This document shows, in pieces, positions 10,034 to 21,544 of a stretch of DNA of 64,000 nucleotides. The position numbers and the translations under genes are program-made. The stretch comes from Anastrepha obliqua (Eukaryota > Arthropoda > Insecta > Diptera > Tephritidae): NCBI RefSeq assembly GCF_027943255.1, contig NC_072893.1, positions 57,382,001 to 57,446,000 of the forward strand, given 5' to 3'. Numbering within the stretch: the first letter of the stretch is position 1; each line of letters begins with the position of its first letter. The notes beneath the pieces are model-generated. The model was not told the origin of the DNA. It did not search any database and was given only the letters and a program-made list of their open reading frames with translations.

Positions 10034-11356
10034 CAAGGTGGCGCAAAAGTAACCTTGCGATGTTTTTCGGCTGTAATTAAAAAAAAAATGAAAAACTTTG
10101 ATTCTTCTTGTGGATTATTTTTATTTGGTATTTTAATTTTTTTTTACATCAAGTCGAGAATATGATGTCATGTAAATGGCCGCCGCCACAGTTGATTGCC
10201 ATTTGAGCCCTTTTTATGGCATTTTCCATCACTTTAGCCAAAACTTCCGGCGATAGGTCCTTACATTCTTGACGGATATTGTCTTTAAGAGCTGCAAGAG
10301 TCTGAGGCTTGTTGACATAAACCCACGACTTCAAAAAGCCCCACAAAAAGAAGTCTGGAGCGGTCAAATCAGGTGATCTTGCTGACCAGTGCAAATCGCC
10401 AAAACGGGAGATTAGGCGCCCGGGAAATGCATACTTCAGCATATCGGTTGTGGCACGTGCAGTGTGTGCCGTTGCACCGTCCTGTTAGAACCACATGTTT
10501 TCCAATCCCAATTCATCAAGTTGCGGCAAAAAGAACTCGTTGATCATTGCTCTGTGGCGCTCACCATTCACAGTAACCGTTTGGCCCGCGACGTCTTCGA
10601 AGAAAAAAGGTCCGATGACTCCTCCAGCGAAAACAACACACCATACAGTGACTTTGAACGGTTGTAATGGCTCTTCGTGGGTTATACGCGGATTTTCAGT
10701 GCCGCAGAAGCGTAAATTTTGCTTATTTACGTACCCGCTAAGATGGAAATGGGCCTCATCACTCATGATTATTTTTGATGAAAAATCATCTTCCTCTTGG
10801 TGGTGATTAAGGATGGCTTGAGCGTATGTTAGACGCGATTGGTGGTCAACAGCTAACAGCTGATGCATCGTCTGGACTTTGTACGGAAACATCTTCAAAT
10901 CTTGTACCAAAATTCGCTGTAAAGACCGTCGACTGATACCCATTTGCGTGGCACGTCGTCTGGTCGATGTCGACGGCGCTTCCATGACATCCTCGGCTGC
11001 AGCAGCAATATTCTCTCCAGAACGGCTACTCTGGGGTCTGCCACGCCTGGCAGCATCCCGTGTTGTGCCAGTCTCTTCGAGGCGAGTGGCTAAACGTCGC
11101 AGTGTTTCACCAGTAGGTGTTGGACGGCGAGGAAATCTCCGACGAAATTCACGTTGTGCCAAAGTCACCGACCGATTATTGGTCAAATAAATAGTCAGCA
11201 ATATTCCGCGTTTTGGAGCAGTGTAGCGTAACATTGTTTATTAGCGTGTATTTCGCATGTGTTTACTACACAAATGTCAAAACAGAACTGACATTAGGGG
11301 CCAATCGCAAAATTTATAGCATTTTCTGATAGGAGGATTACTTTAGCGCCACCTGT
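10034..11356 (-). mobile_element. rosa-like DD41D mariner-type transposon, nearly complete
   Basis: The ends are inverted repeats: CAAGGTGGCGCAAAAGTAACC at the left and, reverse-complemented, ACAGGTGGCGCTAAAGTAATC at the right. Each is flanked by TA (10032-10033 and 11357-11358), the target duplication expected of IS630-Tc1-mariner elements. The length of about 1.32 kb is normal for the group. It contains one minus-strand transposase with a single nonsense codon. This is the best-preserved DD41D copy of five in the window. Confidence 0.9.
10149..11234 (-). pseudogene. rosa-family DD41D transposase with one nonsense codon
   Basis: Frame 11234-10485 (249 codons) and frame 10484-10149 are in the same phase and are separated only by a TAA at 10485-10487, where the family has Gln (CAA to TAA, one C-to-T change). 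N-terminal helix-turn-helix DNA-binding region at about residues 10-110. Catalytic residues: D159 in IIMSDEAHFH, D252 in QDGATAHT just after the stop, and D294 in LTAPDFFLWG. There are 41 residues between the last two, hence DD41D. A cut-and-paste transposase would act on the flanking inverted repeats. All three Asp are kept, so the stop is the only obvious lesion. Confidence 0.9.
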
Positions 11357-11489
11357 TATGTGTATATTTTCATCTATGACTTGAGTCACAAGGTGTCGTT
11401 GTCGTATTGTCTTGCGCCGGTAAGTTGTTGACGTTTCAATTAATGTTTAGGAGACTAGAAACTATAGCCAGCGCTGCCTTTTCGCCGCC

Positions 11490-12200
11490 TAAATATACCA
11501 TCTTGACCCAGGAGCAAGATTTGAGTTCTGTGGCAAGCCGTCGACATCGGAAACTGATGAAAACATCAATAAAGCGAAAGAAAAGTTGATCGATCACTGC
11601 AATTTAACCATTAAGCCATCAGAGAGCTGGCCAAGGACTTGGACATTGCTTAGGACTCGATCAGGACATTGTAGTCTATGATTTGGGTTTGCGCCGTGTT
11701 GCTGCAAAGTTGCTACCAAAGAATCAGTCAAAAAAGGAGTTAATATCGTTAAAGTCTTCATTTTCAAGGCTGAATCCGACCCAAAACTCATCAAGCCCAA
11801 CATTAGTGGGGATTAGAATAGGGTTATGAGTACGATGCGGTTATAAGTGAGTGGAGAGCTCCGATTGAACGATTCAACCAAGATCAAAACAACCTCGACA
11901 TTTTCAGTCAAAAAACAAAGCGATGCCCACGGTTTTTTCTAATTACAACGGTATTGTATAGCAGGAATTTTGTCCGGAAGGTCAGATTATTATTTGGTCA
12001 TTATGGAACTTGTTTATGAAGCAATGGATTTTGCAACATGATAGCGCACCGTCGCTCCAATAACGACACAAATACCATCCAACAGCCATCAAATTTACCT
12101 GATATGGATCCTTGTGATTTTTTTGGCGTTTTAACAGCCGAAATGAAATGATGGGAGAATCAAAGACGCCTCTGATGGTTACACCGAAAATATATCGGGT
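11490..12200 (+). pseudogene. Decayed DD34D mariner transposase
   Basis: Recognised by scattered blocks in all three frames: GKPSTSETDENINKAKEKL from about 11525, RRVAAKLLPKN near 11690, YNGIV near 11950, LQHDSAP near 12035 and LPDMDPCDFF near 12100. The CDFF form of the last block matches the mariner group seen at 42123-42774 and 33290-33640. Many frameshifts and stops. The catalytic first Asp region (TGDE) was not found, so a central part is deleted. Confidence 0.75.
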
Positions 12201-12319
12201 GTACAACTAATTCATTTCGTATTTGTTACTAACCTCATATCTATTTATGTAGTCAATATTTTAACAGTGACAGCTGTTCTATGTTAAAGCACGCCAAATT
12301 TGATATATCACAGAGAATA

Positions 12320-12880
12320 TTAGTAAACAAAAGTTTCAAGACGAAGAATTGGAGGCATTACTCGATGAAGATCCATTTCAACATCAAGAAGAACTTGGAA
12401 AATATTGGACGTCACTCAACAAGCCATTTCTAAACGTTTATAAGCAGCCGGATACATTCACAAACAAGGAAATTGGGTGCCACACGAATTGAAGCCGAGA
12501 GACGTTGAGAGACGATTTTGCGCGTCTGAAATGTTGTTTATTCGCCACAAAAAGAAATCGTTTTTGCAACGTATTGTCACTGGCGATGAAAAATGAAAAG
12601 TGGATTCATTACGACAACCCAATAAGCCAAATCGACACCAAAGCCGAATATTCATAGTTTGAAGGTAATGCTCTGTATTTAATGGGATCAGAAGGGTGTG
12701 CTGTACTATGAGCTGTTAAAATCGGGCCAGACGATCACGGGAGAGCTATACCGACAACAATTGATACGTTTGAAGCAATCAATAGCCGAAAAATGGCCAG
12801 AATGGGCGACCAGTCAAAAATTATTTGGAAAATGCCGGATGGGAAATTCTGCTGCAAAAAAATTCGATAGTTAATAAAAA
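12320..12880 (+). pseudogene. Decayed mauritiana-type mariner transposase
   Basis: Successive frames give FQDEELEALLDEDPFQHQEE, then the WVPHELKPRDVERRF linker (about 12474-12520), then RIVTGDE (first catalytic Asp at 12585-12587), WIHYDN, and a stretch matching ELLKSGQTITGELYRQQLIR. After about 12820 the sequence jumps to an ENAGWEIL-like scrap, so the HDNARPH region is deleted. An 11-bp-scale duplication follows GDEK. It is related to, but not a copy of, the intact mariner at 62791. Confidence 0.8.
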
Positions 12881-14745
12881 AAACTATTTAGAATTTTACA
12901 ACAAAATTTTCTGAGTGTGCTTCTGGATGATAGAACTCAGTCCTGGCTGAATTTCGTCGCAAAATATTCACTTTGGTAATTTGGTGGCCCACTTGAGAAA
13001 GCCTTACCCAGATATTAAAAAATGGCTTGATGACATATTACGACAACTGTGAATACCTGAAGTGTTAATTTTTTTACGTAGCGTGAGAGAAGAGCTGGTG
13101 GTACTTTCTGTCTATTAATTTTTTTTTTTGTATATTATGACACACTTGATATTTTGAAGTTGGAAAAGCTGCAAATTAAATAAACTTAAAAAAACTTTAA
13201 TCAAGCTTTATCTATGTAGATAAGGTAATTATTTTCCAATGGTATCAGAAACTTTTCGATTAATTAAAAGTATGTTTTTAATAGAAAATCGGAAATACTA
13301 TGACTATTCTAGAAACCTAATGCGAAGTGCGGCAATTGTTAAAAATGGATTTAAGTAATGCATTTGTTAATGTAATAGTTCCTTATAATATTATTTATTT
13401 TATTATTAAATAATTTTCAAGCCCCAAATGAGATTTCGAAATATACATTTTTACCAATAATCACAATATTTCCAAAGTTTTCAACCTCTCTAGTTTCCAA
13501 AACATAATAAGAAAGTTCTCGAATTCGTATCTCTTTCTTCCGTTATATAAAAAAAATTAAACATTCAAATCAAAAATGTATCGATAATTATCATCCAAAT
13601 GTACTCAGTTTGTTGAAGAATGCCCCGCATACACTTTATAGCCAGACAGCACATACTCTCATGCCTCGCACGCATACATGCATATATACATGCCATACAT
13701 ACATACGTATGTCCAATTTATTTCATACCAAACGGACCATGGCAAGTTGTTGTAAAACCAACACAAATCTGAGGGAAAAAATCAAATTATTGCCACTGTT
13801 AGTCATGATCGATGAGCATAGCCAGCCAAAACAATAAAAATCCAAACCATCAAATGACCGGGCCCAGGGAACGAGAATTGACAACAAAAACCAAAAATGA
13901 AACTGGCCTACGAGTATACAGTTGGTACACATGGACGTTTGTGTATGTGGGTGTGGCAATTTTTAATAGTAGATCTCCAAAAAATTATGTTTGTTGCACT
14001 AGCGAAGGGACTTCAATGTATTGTCGTTGTTGTTGCAACGGAAATAGGTCATTTGCCGTATTGTTAGCAATTTTGTTGGACAGTAAAGATTAAGTAGACG
14101 TCTTAATACATATTATTGATTGTATATGTATGTATAAAGATTCACTCTCATATACACACTAGCCCACACACATACTTCTATACTTAAATTCAAACATATG
14201 TACACATACACACACTAATAAGTATTGCATACTCCATTTATTACCGATGACTTCTTACCGTAAATAAACACATAATTTATGAAGCTAACTTTGGGAGCTG
14301 GAAAATGTGGCGGTCAGTCTGCGATAAAATCAACAAATATGCGAATAATAAACGAAAAATCTCGCAATATTAATAAAGTCTTAAATAACCAAGTTATTTA
14401 AAACGAGGGAAAAATCTCTGAAGCACAAAATACATCCCGAGTAAGGAAATTGCCTCATTTTAAACGTAAATCGGATTTGATATCGCATTTTTAATATCAA
14501 TTTTATTATGCACGGCTGCGCTCAATCTCACCCAAGCAATTTTGACCAAAATTGGCCAAGTGTTTATTTTTAGACATAAAAAAAAAATCAAATGTCTGCG
14601 TATAGGATTAAATATTACCCAAAAATGATAACAAAATGGGTACACTGATTAGTTTCGGTCTCGCTTTCAATAGCATTTGTACGATATTTACTTTTTTAAG
14701 CCAATGCTAACATTTTTATTTAGCACGGATATCTAAAGTTTATAC
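12881..14745. other. No recognisable gene
   Basis: A+T-rich with CATACATA runs near 13670-13710 and 14100-14215. The frames at 13610-13837, 13723-13959 and 13812-14093 overlap on both strands, share no motif with known proteins and are probably chance. Confidence 0.5.
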
Positions 14746-14749
14746 AGCG

Positions 14750-15450
14750 TGCCAGGTGGCAGAATGAGCAATTAAAAGCCAAACTGAAAAAAATTACTAC
14801 TGATAAAAGTTTATTTCAATAACTATTACAAAGAAGACTAGTCGATTTTTTTTGTTGAATTAAGAAATAAATAAATTGTTGAAAGAAATGTTGTTGAATT
14901 ATTTCCCTCAAATATTGACCGACGGATACACTCTTGGAATCTGCCTTCCATTCCTTCGCCACTCGCTGAAGAAGTGATGTCGGGATATCATTAACCTCGC
15001 GAAGGATGTTTTTTTTATGCTGAGATGGTCGCTGGGTTAGCTTCATAGACTTTACTTTTGAGGTCCCCCACAGGAAAAGTCCATTGGGGGGAAGGTGGCC
15101 GGCATATGTCACCGAAACGGCTTATAAGTTTGTTAGGTAAGAAATCAAGCAGTAACGCAATGATCCCTCTAGACGTGTGCGACGTGGCGACATCTTGCTG
15201 AAAACATGTTTGTATACGGAAATAAGGATGTTCTCTCATTATTGGCAGAAAATAATCGTTCATCATGAGCCGTTAAGGGGCATTGTCTACAGAAATTGTT
15301 TGCCCTCGACGATTTTCAAAAAAATATGGTCCACTGGACACCAAATCGTAAATTTGGGGTACGCAAAGTGGCTTGGTGGATTCTGTACTTAGGTGAGTAA
15401 TAACGGCAATTGTTTCTTATTTACACTTCCATTTAAATGAAAATGACTCT
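14750..15450 (-). pseudogene. Decayed DD41D transposase
   Basis: From 15450 downward: SHFHLNGSVNK (after the first Asp), GPYFFEN-like residues, then frame 15266-15015 with CFQQDVATSHTS (second Asp retained) and NKLISRFGDI. Frame 15112-14816 follows with SKVKSMK and the C-terminal region. Where the third Asp block (LTPLDFFLWG) should be, the reading is WTFPVGDLKSKVYEANPA, so that block is frameshifted. A GGTGGCAGAATGAGCAATT tip at about 14751 resembles the rosa-type end. Same group as 10034-11356 but much older. Confidence 0.75.
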
Positions 15451-16790
15451 AAAAGATAGTGTTTATGGGACTCCCAAACTATCGCTGTAATATTGACTCG
15501 TGGAAATTTTTACGCAATTTAATCCTTCGATTTAAACGCTTGCACGATTTGAATTTTGAAACGAGGAAGTCTAAAAACCTTCCACAATATTTCATATAGC
15601 TGATTTTTGAGAATTTTTTTTGTCGTTTTCTGTTTTTTTTTTCATACCAAAAAATTAGTTTTGCTTCTTATCTTTGCTTTTACTTTATATTACAATGACA
15701 AGGGAAATTACATAGGAGGCACTTGATTTTACAAGAGAAGTTTATATTTAACAAATAGTTCTTTTTGGACTTCAAAATACCAAACATAGCCAAATATTTG
15801 ATGACATTGAGTAGGGCATTGGTCGGCAGTAGAGATCCAAACAAGGACGGAGCATTCATTAAAAGTGATGGCACTAGACCAACGTTTTGTACATTAGAAT
15901 GTCGCGAAAAAAAACAGAAAAGGACTAACTGCGTTGACCAGCCGACATGCAATTGAAGTTAGAATCATACGACGCTGGTGCGAATGGAAGGGCTTTCCTT
16001 CATTTTATGTTGTTCTGGCGTCCTATTGTAAAGAAAAACAAATCAGCTAGTCTATTGACACCGCCTTTCAGTTGTTCCGCTCTCATTGAATTTGGCAGAA
16101 TCTAGGTGTGGGTGATGGCACACTTGTGAAATTTGCTCGAGGGTTGTTTATGTAATTTCTTCTCCTTCTTGCACTCAAGACGACATTTTCACATTTCTCT
16201 CACGCAACTAAACCAGTGTGAAGTTACACCTTTCTTATTTTCTATGGTGCGCTCTTGTAATCTATCATTCTTGAAGCTGCGAGTGGAGTGTTTATTTCGA
16301 TTGGAGCAGATCATGATGAATGACTCCCTTTCAATCTCACCAAATAAACAAACAAAACTTCAAAGACGTGAATCAGAGCTTGGTGATCGTTCGGGCTTAA
16401 TAAGCGGATCACTATTTCAGCTGTGACTAAATTTTCATCGCTAGAAATGGGGGCAACTTCGTTGCATTTGGTATTGTCGTCGACTCCTACGGCACTCATT
16501 CATTTAGCTTGAATAAATAACAAATTTATTGAAAACTAACTTAGTCCGTATGTACAAATGCTTCGTATGAATAAATATATCTGCCAGTAAGACGGTGCCT
16601 GGCCACATACAACCAAATAACAAAAATTCATATCCCGACTCCATCGAGTCTTCATAGTCACAGGCTAAGTTTATTTCATTTTATTTATTTTTATATACAA
16701 TGTGGTGCAAATTGATCATCCAATTTTGCGTTTGAATAACTTTTTTACCAAATAACAATGATTTTGAGAAATGTAAATCTTTATTTATCT
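15451..16790. other. No recognisable gene
   Basis: Frames of 60-97 codons (15680-15952, 15765-15956, 16133-16426, 16311-16499) overlap on opposite strands and show no motif I can place. Confidence 0.5.
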
Positions 16791-16794
16791 CTTG

Positions 16795-16905
16795 CTTATA
16801 TATTTGCATACTACAGCTGTCTAGTTCACAAGTGTCAAAAATGATTGATATACGACGCCATTTGCAAAAATTACAATTTTCCAGCAAAAATTGAATTAGG
16901 AACTC
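16795..16905 (-). repeat. rosa-end repeat, copy 3
   Basis: The reverse complement shares TTTTTGCAAATGGCGTCG and ACACTTGTGAACTAGACAGC with copies 1 and 4. The outer GGTGGCGC tip is degraded to CCTAATTCAATTTTTGC. No coding capacity. Confidence 0.55.
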
Positions 16906-17290
16906 CATTGCATTCGAAGAGTGCGGGAAACTGGTGTCTTGAATAAAAAACTAATGCAAAGCAGTTATCGGTGGAATGACATACTAAATAATTATTTAAA
17001 TTTAAACCAGCCGTACGTACTAATTATGATCGCTTTCTTTGTAAAGTTTTTTAGGTAGTAACACATAAAAACTAATGATAAAACCCCAAAAGCTGCGTAA
17101 AGTTGGAATGCTAATTTTCTTGGTGTTAATTCTACCACTCTTCATAGAATTATATATTCTATGGAATATATTTGTGAAGAAGAGGCTTACAATGAGTTTG
17201 AAATATGTACTTAGTTCTGCCACAAGTGCTGTTACAAGTTAAGTCCGTTATAGATATGAAATTATAACAACTTTTTTAATGAAGTAAGTT

Positions 17291-18297
17291 TTATTTAATC
17301 ATGGCAATATTAAAAAAAAATAGTTCGCATTCGAAATGGTCACCGTTTACTTTTAGACAAGCCTTCAAACGATTAGGACATTCAGCTATAGCACACGCAC
17401 GGTTTCCATGGATATTGACGCCGCTGCTCGAACCAAAGATTGTTTGAAACTCTCCAAATTTCTGTGAGGTCTTCGACAGACCATGTTCTCCCATTCTGGT
17501 CACAAACTGTAGTCCAGTGGATTCAGATGTGGACTTCCAGGCGGTCAATCATCTGCGGCTATGAACCCAGGAATATTGTTTCTTAGCCACTGCTGACTGG
17601 TTTTTGCCTTATGGGCTGGAGCGGAATCTTGCTGGAAGATCCAAAGGTCTTCATTAAATAGAGAACAACTCAACTGCTTCACCACACCTTCTAAGACATC
17701 CTCCGCAGAAATTAAGAGATGTAACTCCTTTACAGGACACTCCCCATCAAACCATTACGGAGGCTTGATGGTGTCCACGCTGAACTCTTAGGATAACAGT
17801 TTTTTCGCCTTTAGAAGTTCTAGCATAGATTTCACCGTTTTGCTTATTAAAAACTTCTTCAACAGCGAAAATTTTCTCATATGTGAAGGGAATATTTGCA
17901 TAGCCGTTGACCGCCTGCCCCCGTCTCTTCTCTTGCATCTGTCGAGTCTAATTTTCTTCAAACGCGTTGTCAAAAAATGAGCAGTTGAGCAAGAGAAGGT
18001 TTTCATGTGGTGATCATCTCTATTTAGTCTTGACATGGATCTGGTCGATGCATTCATTTCAATGGACAAGATTTTCTGCCTTCGAAGGGGATTTCTACAA
18101 ATTGTTTATCGAGCGGCTTTTATGGTTGCATTGGGTTAAGCCACGCAAGGACCACCACTCTGTCTTTTACTTCGGACGTTTGAGAAAAATGATTGATCGT
18201 GCAAACATTCTCGAAATATTAAGTTTTTTTTCAGCAATTCATAACACTTTTGCAATGCAATCACTGCTATGCGATTTTCCTTAGTTCCCCACTCCAT
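17291..18297 (-). pseudogene. maT-like DD37D mariner transposase, dead
   Basis: The start is taken at 18297 (MEWGTKENR), which opens the helix-turn-helix region. It continues through MSRLNRDDHHMK, RLKKIRLDRCKRR and NIPFTYEKIF. The last carries Tyr (codon 17879-17881) where the first catalytic Asp belongs. The second Asp is in FQQDSAPAH (17626-17628) and the third in LNPLDYSL (17512-17514), with 37 residues between, hence DD37D. The C-terminus ends near CPNRLKACLKVNGDHFE. There are several frameshifts and a TGA for Trp before PPGSPHLNP. The span of about 323 codons is near full length for the family. Confidence 0.85.
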
Positions 18298-18354
18298 TGT
18301 TAACAAGCGAAATTTGCCACGAAACTGAGTATAATTTATGCGTAGACAATGCAT

Positions 18355-19790
18355 ACGAACAAAAGCAAAAATCGGAACCTTTTTCTACGAATTTGTCTGC
18401 ATTGTACAATTTGTCACAGAATTTATGGCAAGACTAAGTATATGAGAAGAAATCGTAATAGTACGAATTAATATGCCTTGGGGTTAGGGCAAATATGAGT
18501 GCACAAGGTGGAATATGGGCCACTAAAGGCATCTAATGGAAAACGATCAGAAATTTGTACTGCACTCCATTCCTATCCCATCATCGTTCTTTTCTAAGCA
18601 TCACTCTTTGCATATGGATCCACCAACTTCAATTTTAATTTTTTCAAATATCGTGTAATTTTAACTTTACCTTAGTAAAATGTCTGTACTAAAATATCTA
18701 CTTTACGTACACAAGGAATTGTCAGACGAAGACTCTACTAGAAATACATACGTACTTCCTTAACAAAAGTTCTGTTTACTTTAGAGTGATTAGCGTTAGA
18801 CAAATATTCATCCGAAAATAAACCTGTTTATTAAAAATTAATTTAACATCAACTGCCATACTTCTAATTACGTGCATACAAGTATGCATACATGTAGAAA
18901 AAATTTCCACTCTAATTCCCATTCGCCTTACAAAATTGTCGACTTTCTATTTTCTATTTTCATCACCAACATCATTAATAACATTTGATTATTTTTAAGG
19001 CTTCAATGCTTCCGAAGCATCCACACCCGAAGTGTTGAAGCTGTTGTCATCTACTCACACTCACCCTCACACACTCGGTTACTCCCGCTAGACAATGAGA
19101 AATTCATAAAACGACGCAAAAAACCAAAAATGCGCAAGCTGGCATTTTGTGAAAAGCGCAAACAAACAATAAATTAATTCGAGCATTTAATTATAGCGTC
19201 AAAGCGAGGAAATCTGGAAGAATGAATATGCAAATGAGTTGACAAAATATAAAAACAAAGCGAAATGTTATGCATTTGAAAGATAAGCAAAAACAAAAGA
19301 ATTTATAAGTAAGCAGCAGTAATTGCCAGAATAGCTATTTATCAATCCGAAGGACCCAGCTATAGGGAAAAGGATATTTTGTGAAGTAGGAAAAATAATT
19401 TGTCTTTCGTTTTGTCAGCTTCTGGTTCAAGAGCTTTTGTATTACGAAAAATTTGTATAGCAAAGTATTTGGCATTCGGCGAATGTGGCTGCGGCTAAGT
19501 GAGTATTAACAAATTTTTTGTGCATTTATATGAGTTGCTTCAGGGCAGGCTCAATTATTTATAATGATAAAAACAAGTAAATATGTAACTAATTTCGGAC
19601 TAAACAGAAATTTATAAGCCAAAGTTAGGTAAGATTTATATAACTAATTTTAGAAGCTTATCGTAACGGCACTCATGATAATGAGCCTACTACTACATAC
19701 ATCTGAATTGAAAAGGATTGGAAATACCAAACAATAATTTGGATCTCGACTATGGAAAATTTTCCCAATTAAGACCAGAACCTGTTAGAA
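18355..19790. other. No recognisable gene
   Basis: A+T-rich. No open frame of note and no element relic recognised. Confidence 0.5.
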
Positions 19791-19799
19791 TTAGTTAAT

Positions 19800-20055
19800 A
19801 TGAAGAGTATTGTGATTCCTCTTGACATCGCCAGGCCATTAAAAAATATTTAACATCGCGCCAGATGCTCCGAGAGTTTGGTTAGGAGGCTATATCGCGC
19901 CAATCGACTATCACATTTTCTCGAATTAGCAAAATTTTAAGGGTAGCACAAATCTGCACTCAAAAAAGATCATCAAGTTTATTATCAATAAGGAGCCGAA
20001 CTTCTTCAATCGCATAGCGCATATTTGATAAAAATTGGATAATCCTAACTAAAAT
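19800..20055 (+). pseudogene. Small mariner C-terminal relic
   Basis: Remnants of the catalytic region in order: LDIARP (from HDNARPH) near 19825, YIAPIDYHIFSN near 19895-19925 (third-Asp block, Asp kept), then QNFKG, KKIIKFI and EPNFFNRIAHI, as in mariner C-termini. Stops interrupt all frames. The rest of the gene is gone. Confidence 0.5.
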
Positions 20056-20309
20056 AGCCTTCTACTCGACCGATGAAAAGTATATATGTACACCTCAAAG
20101 TCTCGTTAAGATATCTTAATTCTCAAATTACATTACCTCCATTAATCTGAATGTTCGTTATTGCCCTGGCTTTAACGCGATTTGAACAATATAAAAATCA
20201 TTGCGAAAGTGATAAATCTTCAAGTACGGGCCCACTCTGGTAGAAATTGATTGAGTGTCGAGTAATCCAAGTATTTAAAACGTGTTTGAACATTCGGTTT
20301 TTTAATTGG

Positions 20310-21125
20310 CTTATTTATAATAAGAAGTAAACTGAAAAAATTTTCGAAAAAGTTTGTAATTTTGAGATTTGCTTAGTAATGAAAATTTTGTATATAGTTT
20401 TTTAAAGTGAAATATCTTCGATGCTTCTTGACATTTAAAGAAACAAATGTTTAATTTTTTGACATAAAACTTAATTTTTTTATTCAGCATTTTTGAGATT
20501 TTTTTTCTTATTTTTTCTGTATCTGCTTACTACGAGTACTATGCGTGATGCTTCGATTTCAAATGGGCGCAATATACAATTACGAATGCTAAGACTTCGC
20601 TAGAGCAGTATTTTGCACTGATTTTTCACTAGCTTTTCACTGGTTAGCTATATGACTCAAAAAATGATCGGAATCCTATTATGAAACTTTCTGGAATTAC
20701 CTTTTAACGGAAAGCATACTAACAAAAATATATAGGGAGCCCTTTTTTTAAATTATTAAAAATCAATGTCTCAAGAGTTTGTAAGAAAAAAAATTACATA
20801 TAAAAAAAATCTAAGAATTTTATCCTAAAGAATTTTAAAAATGCTAAAAAAAACCAAAGATATTTCACTTCAAAAATCCTGTAATCAAACTTTTAAGGAT
20901 TACTCAGCATATTCTCGTCAATTTATAAAAAAACTATGAAAAAAATATATTGTTTTCAAGCCTGATAAAAATAAAAACATCGTCAAACAAATTTGACAAA
21001 AAATTTTATTATTTAAAAAAAAATTTAAAAAGTATATTTCATCCTAAAAAATTGAAAAAGTTTTAAAAAGCACCGAAAAAGAACTTTAAAAATTGTATTA
21101 ATCTTGAACAAATCTCGAAATTATC
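20310..21125. repeat. A+T-rich dispersed repeat, further copies
   Basis: 20350-20480 reads TTTTGAGATTTGCTTAG...AAGTGAAATATCTTCGAT...CTTGACATTTAAA. 20820-21125 carries blocks in the opposite sense (AGATATTTCACTTC, then TGAACAAATCTCGAAATTAT). These match the halves of the 9700-9893 repeat. Non-coding, very A+T-rich, so alignment limits are vague. Confidence 0.45.
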
Positions 21126-21149
21126 ACCTCACACATAAGCAATCGTCGG

Positions 21150-21470
21150 CAGTGATAAACATGAAACGACGGCACGCCTGTAGACTAACGGCAGTCATAA
21201 CTGGCTTCTGGCCTATCGGAGAACAAGCCTTGCCAGCTTCCCTCACAACACATACTGTCATAGTTGTAAACAACCAGAGAAACAATCCCCCATTTCCTCT
21301 GTGAATGCCCTGCCCTATGGAAGGACAGAATGTAAACCCTGGGCAAACCGCTGTTCGAGAGTCTCGAGCAACTGTCTGACTTAGACGTCAACAACCTAAT
21401 AAGGTTCCTAAACCGCACAGACTGGATATAGTCTTGCTGTAAATAACTGTTAAACAAGTTGGTAACGAGG
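21150..21470 (+). pseudogene. Non-LTR retrotransposon C-terminal relic (I-like)
   Basis: Frames in succession give GFWPIGEQAL (a decayed GHCLIGEHALRL), a Cys block in VIVVNNQ (frame-shifted CRSCKQ), FLCECPALWKDRM and FESLEQLSDLDVNNLIRFLN, ending TDWI and a stop near 21430. This is the CCHC-bearing tail after RNase H in I-like elements. At least two frameshifts. RNase H and RT are absent. Confidence 0.75.
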
Positions 21471-21544
21471 ATGTGTCAACAAAATGGTGCGGAAGCGCTA
21501 GTTGGATTCTAACCAACCAGGGCAGTTTGAAGAAGAATTAACCA

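Noticed and set aside
10464..11190. Plus-strand frames of 67-103 codons within the rosa element
   Set aside because: Antisense shadows of the better-supported minus-strand transposase, which has all catalytic motifs.
15765..15956. 63-codon frame with Cys-rich end
   Set aside because: Too few Cys in a usable pattern for a zinc finger, and no family recognised.
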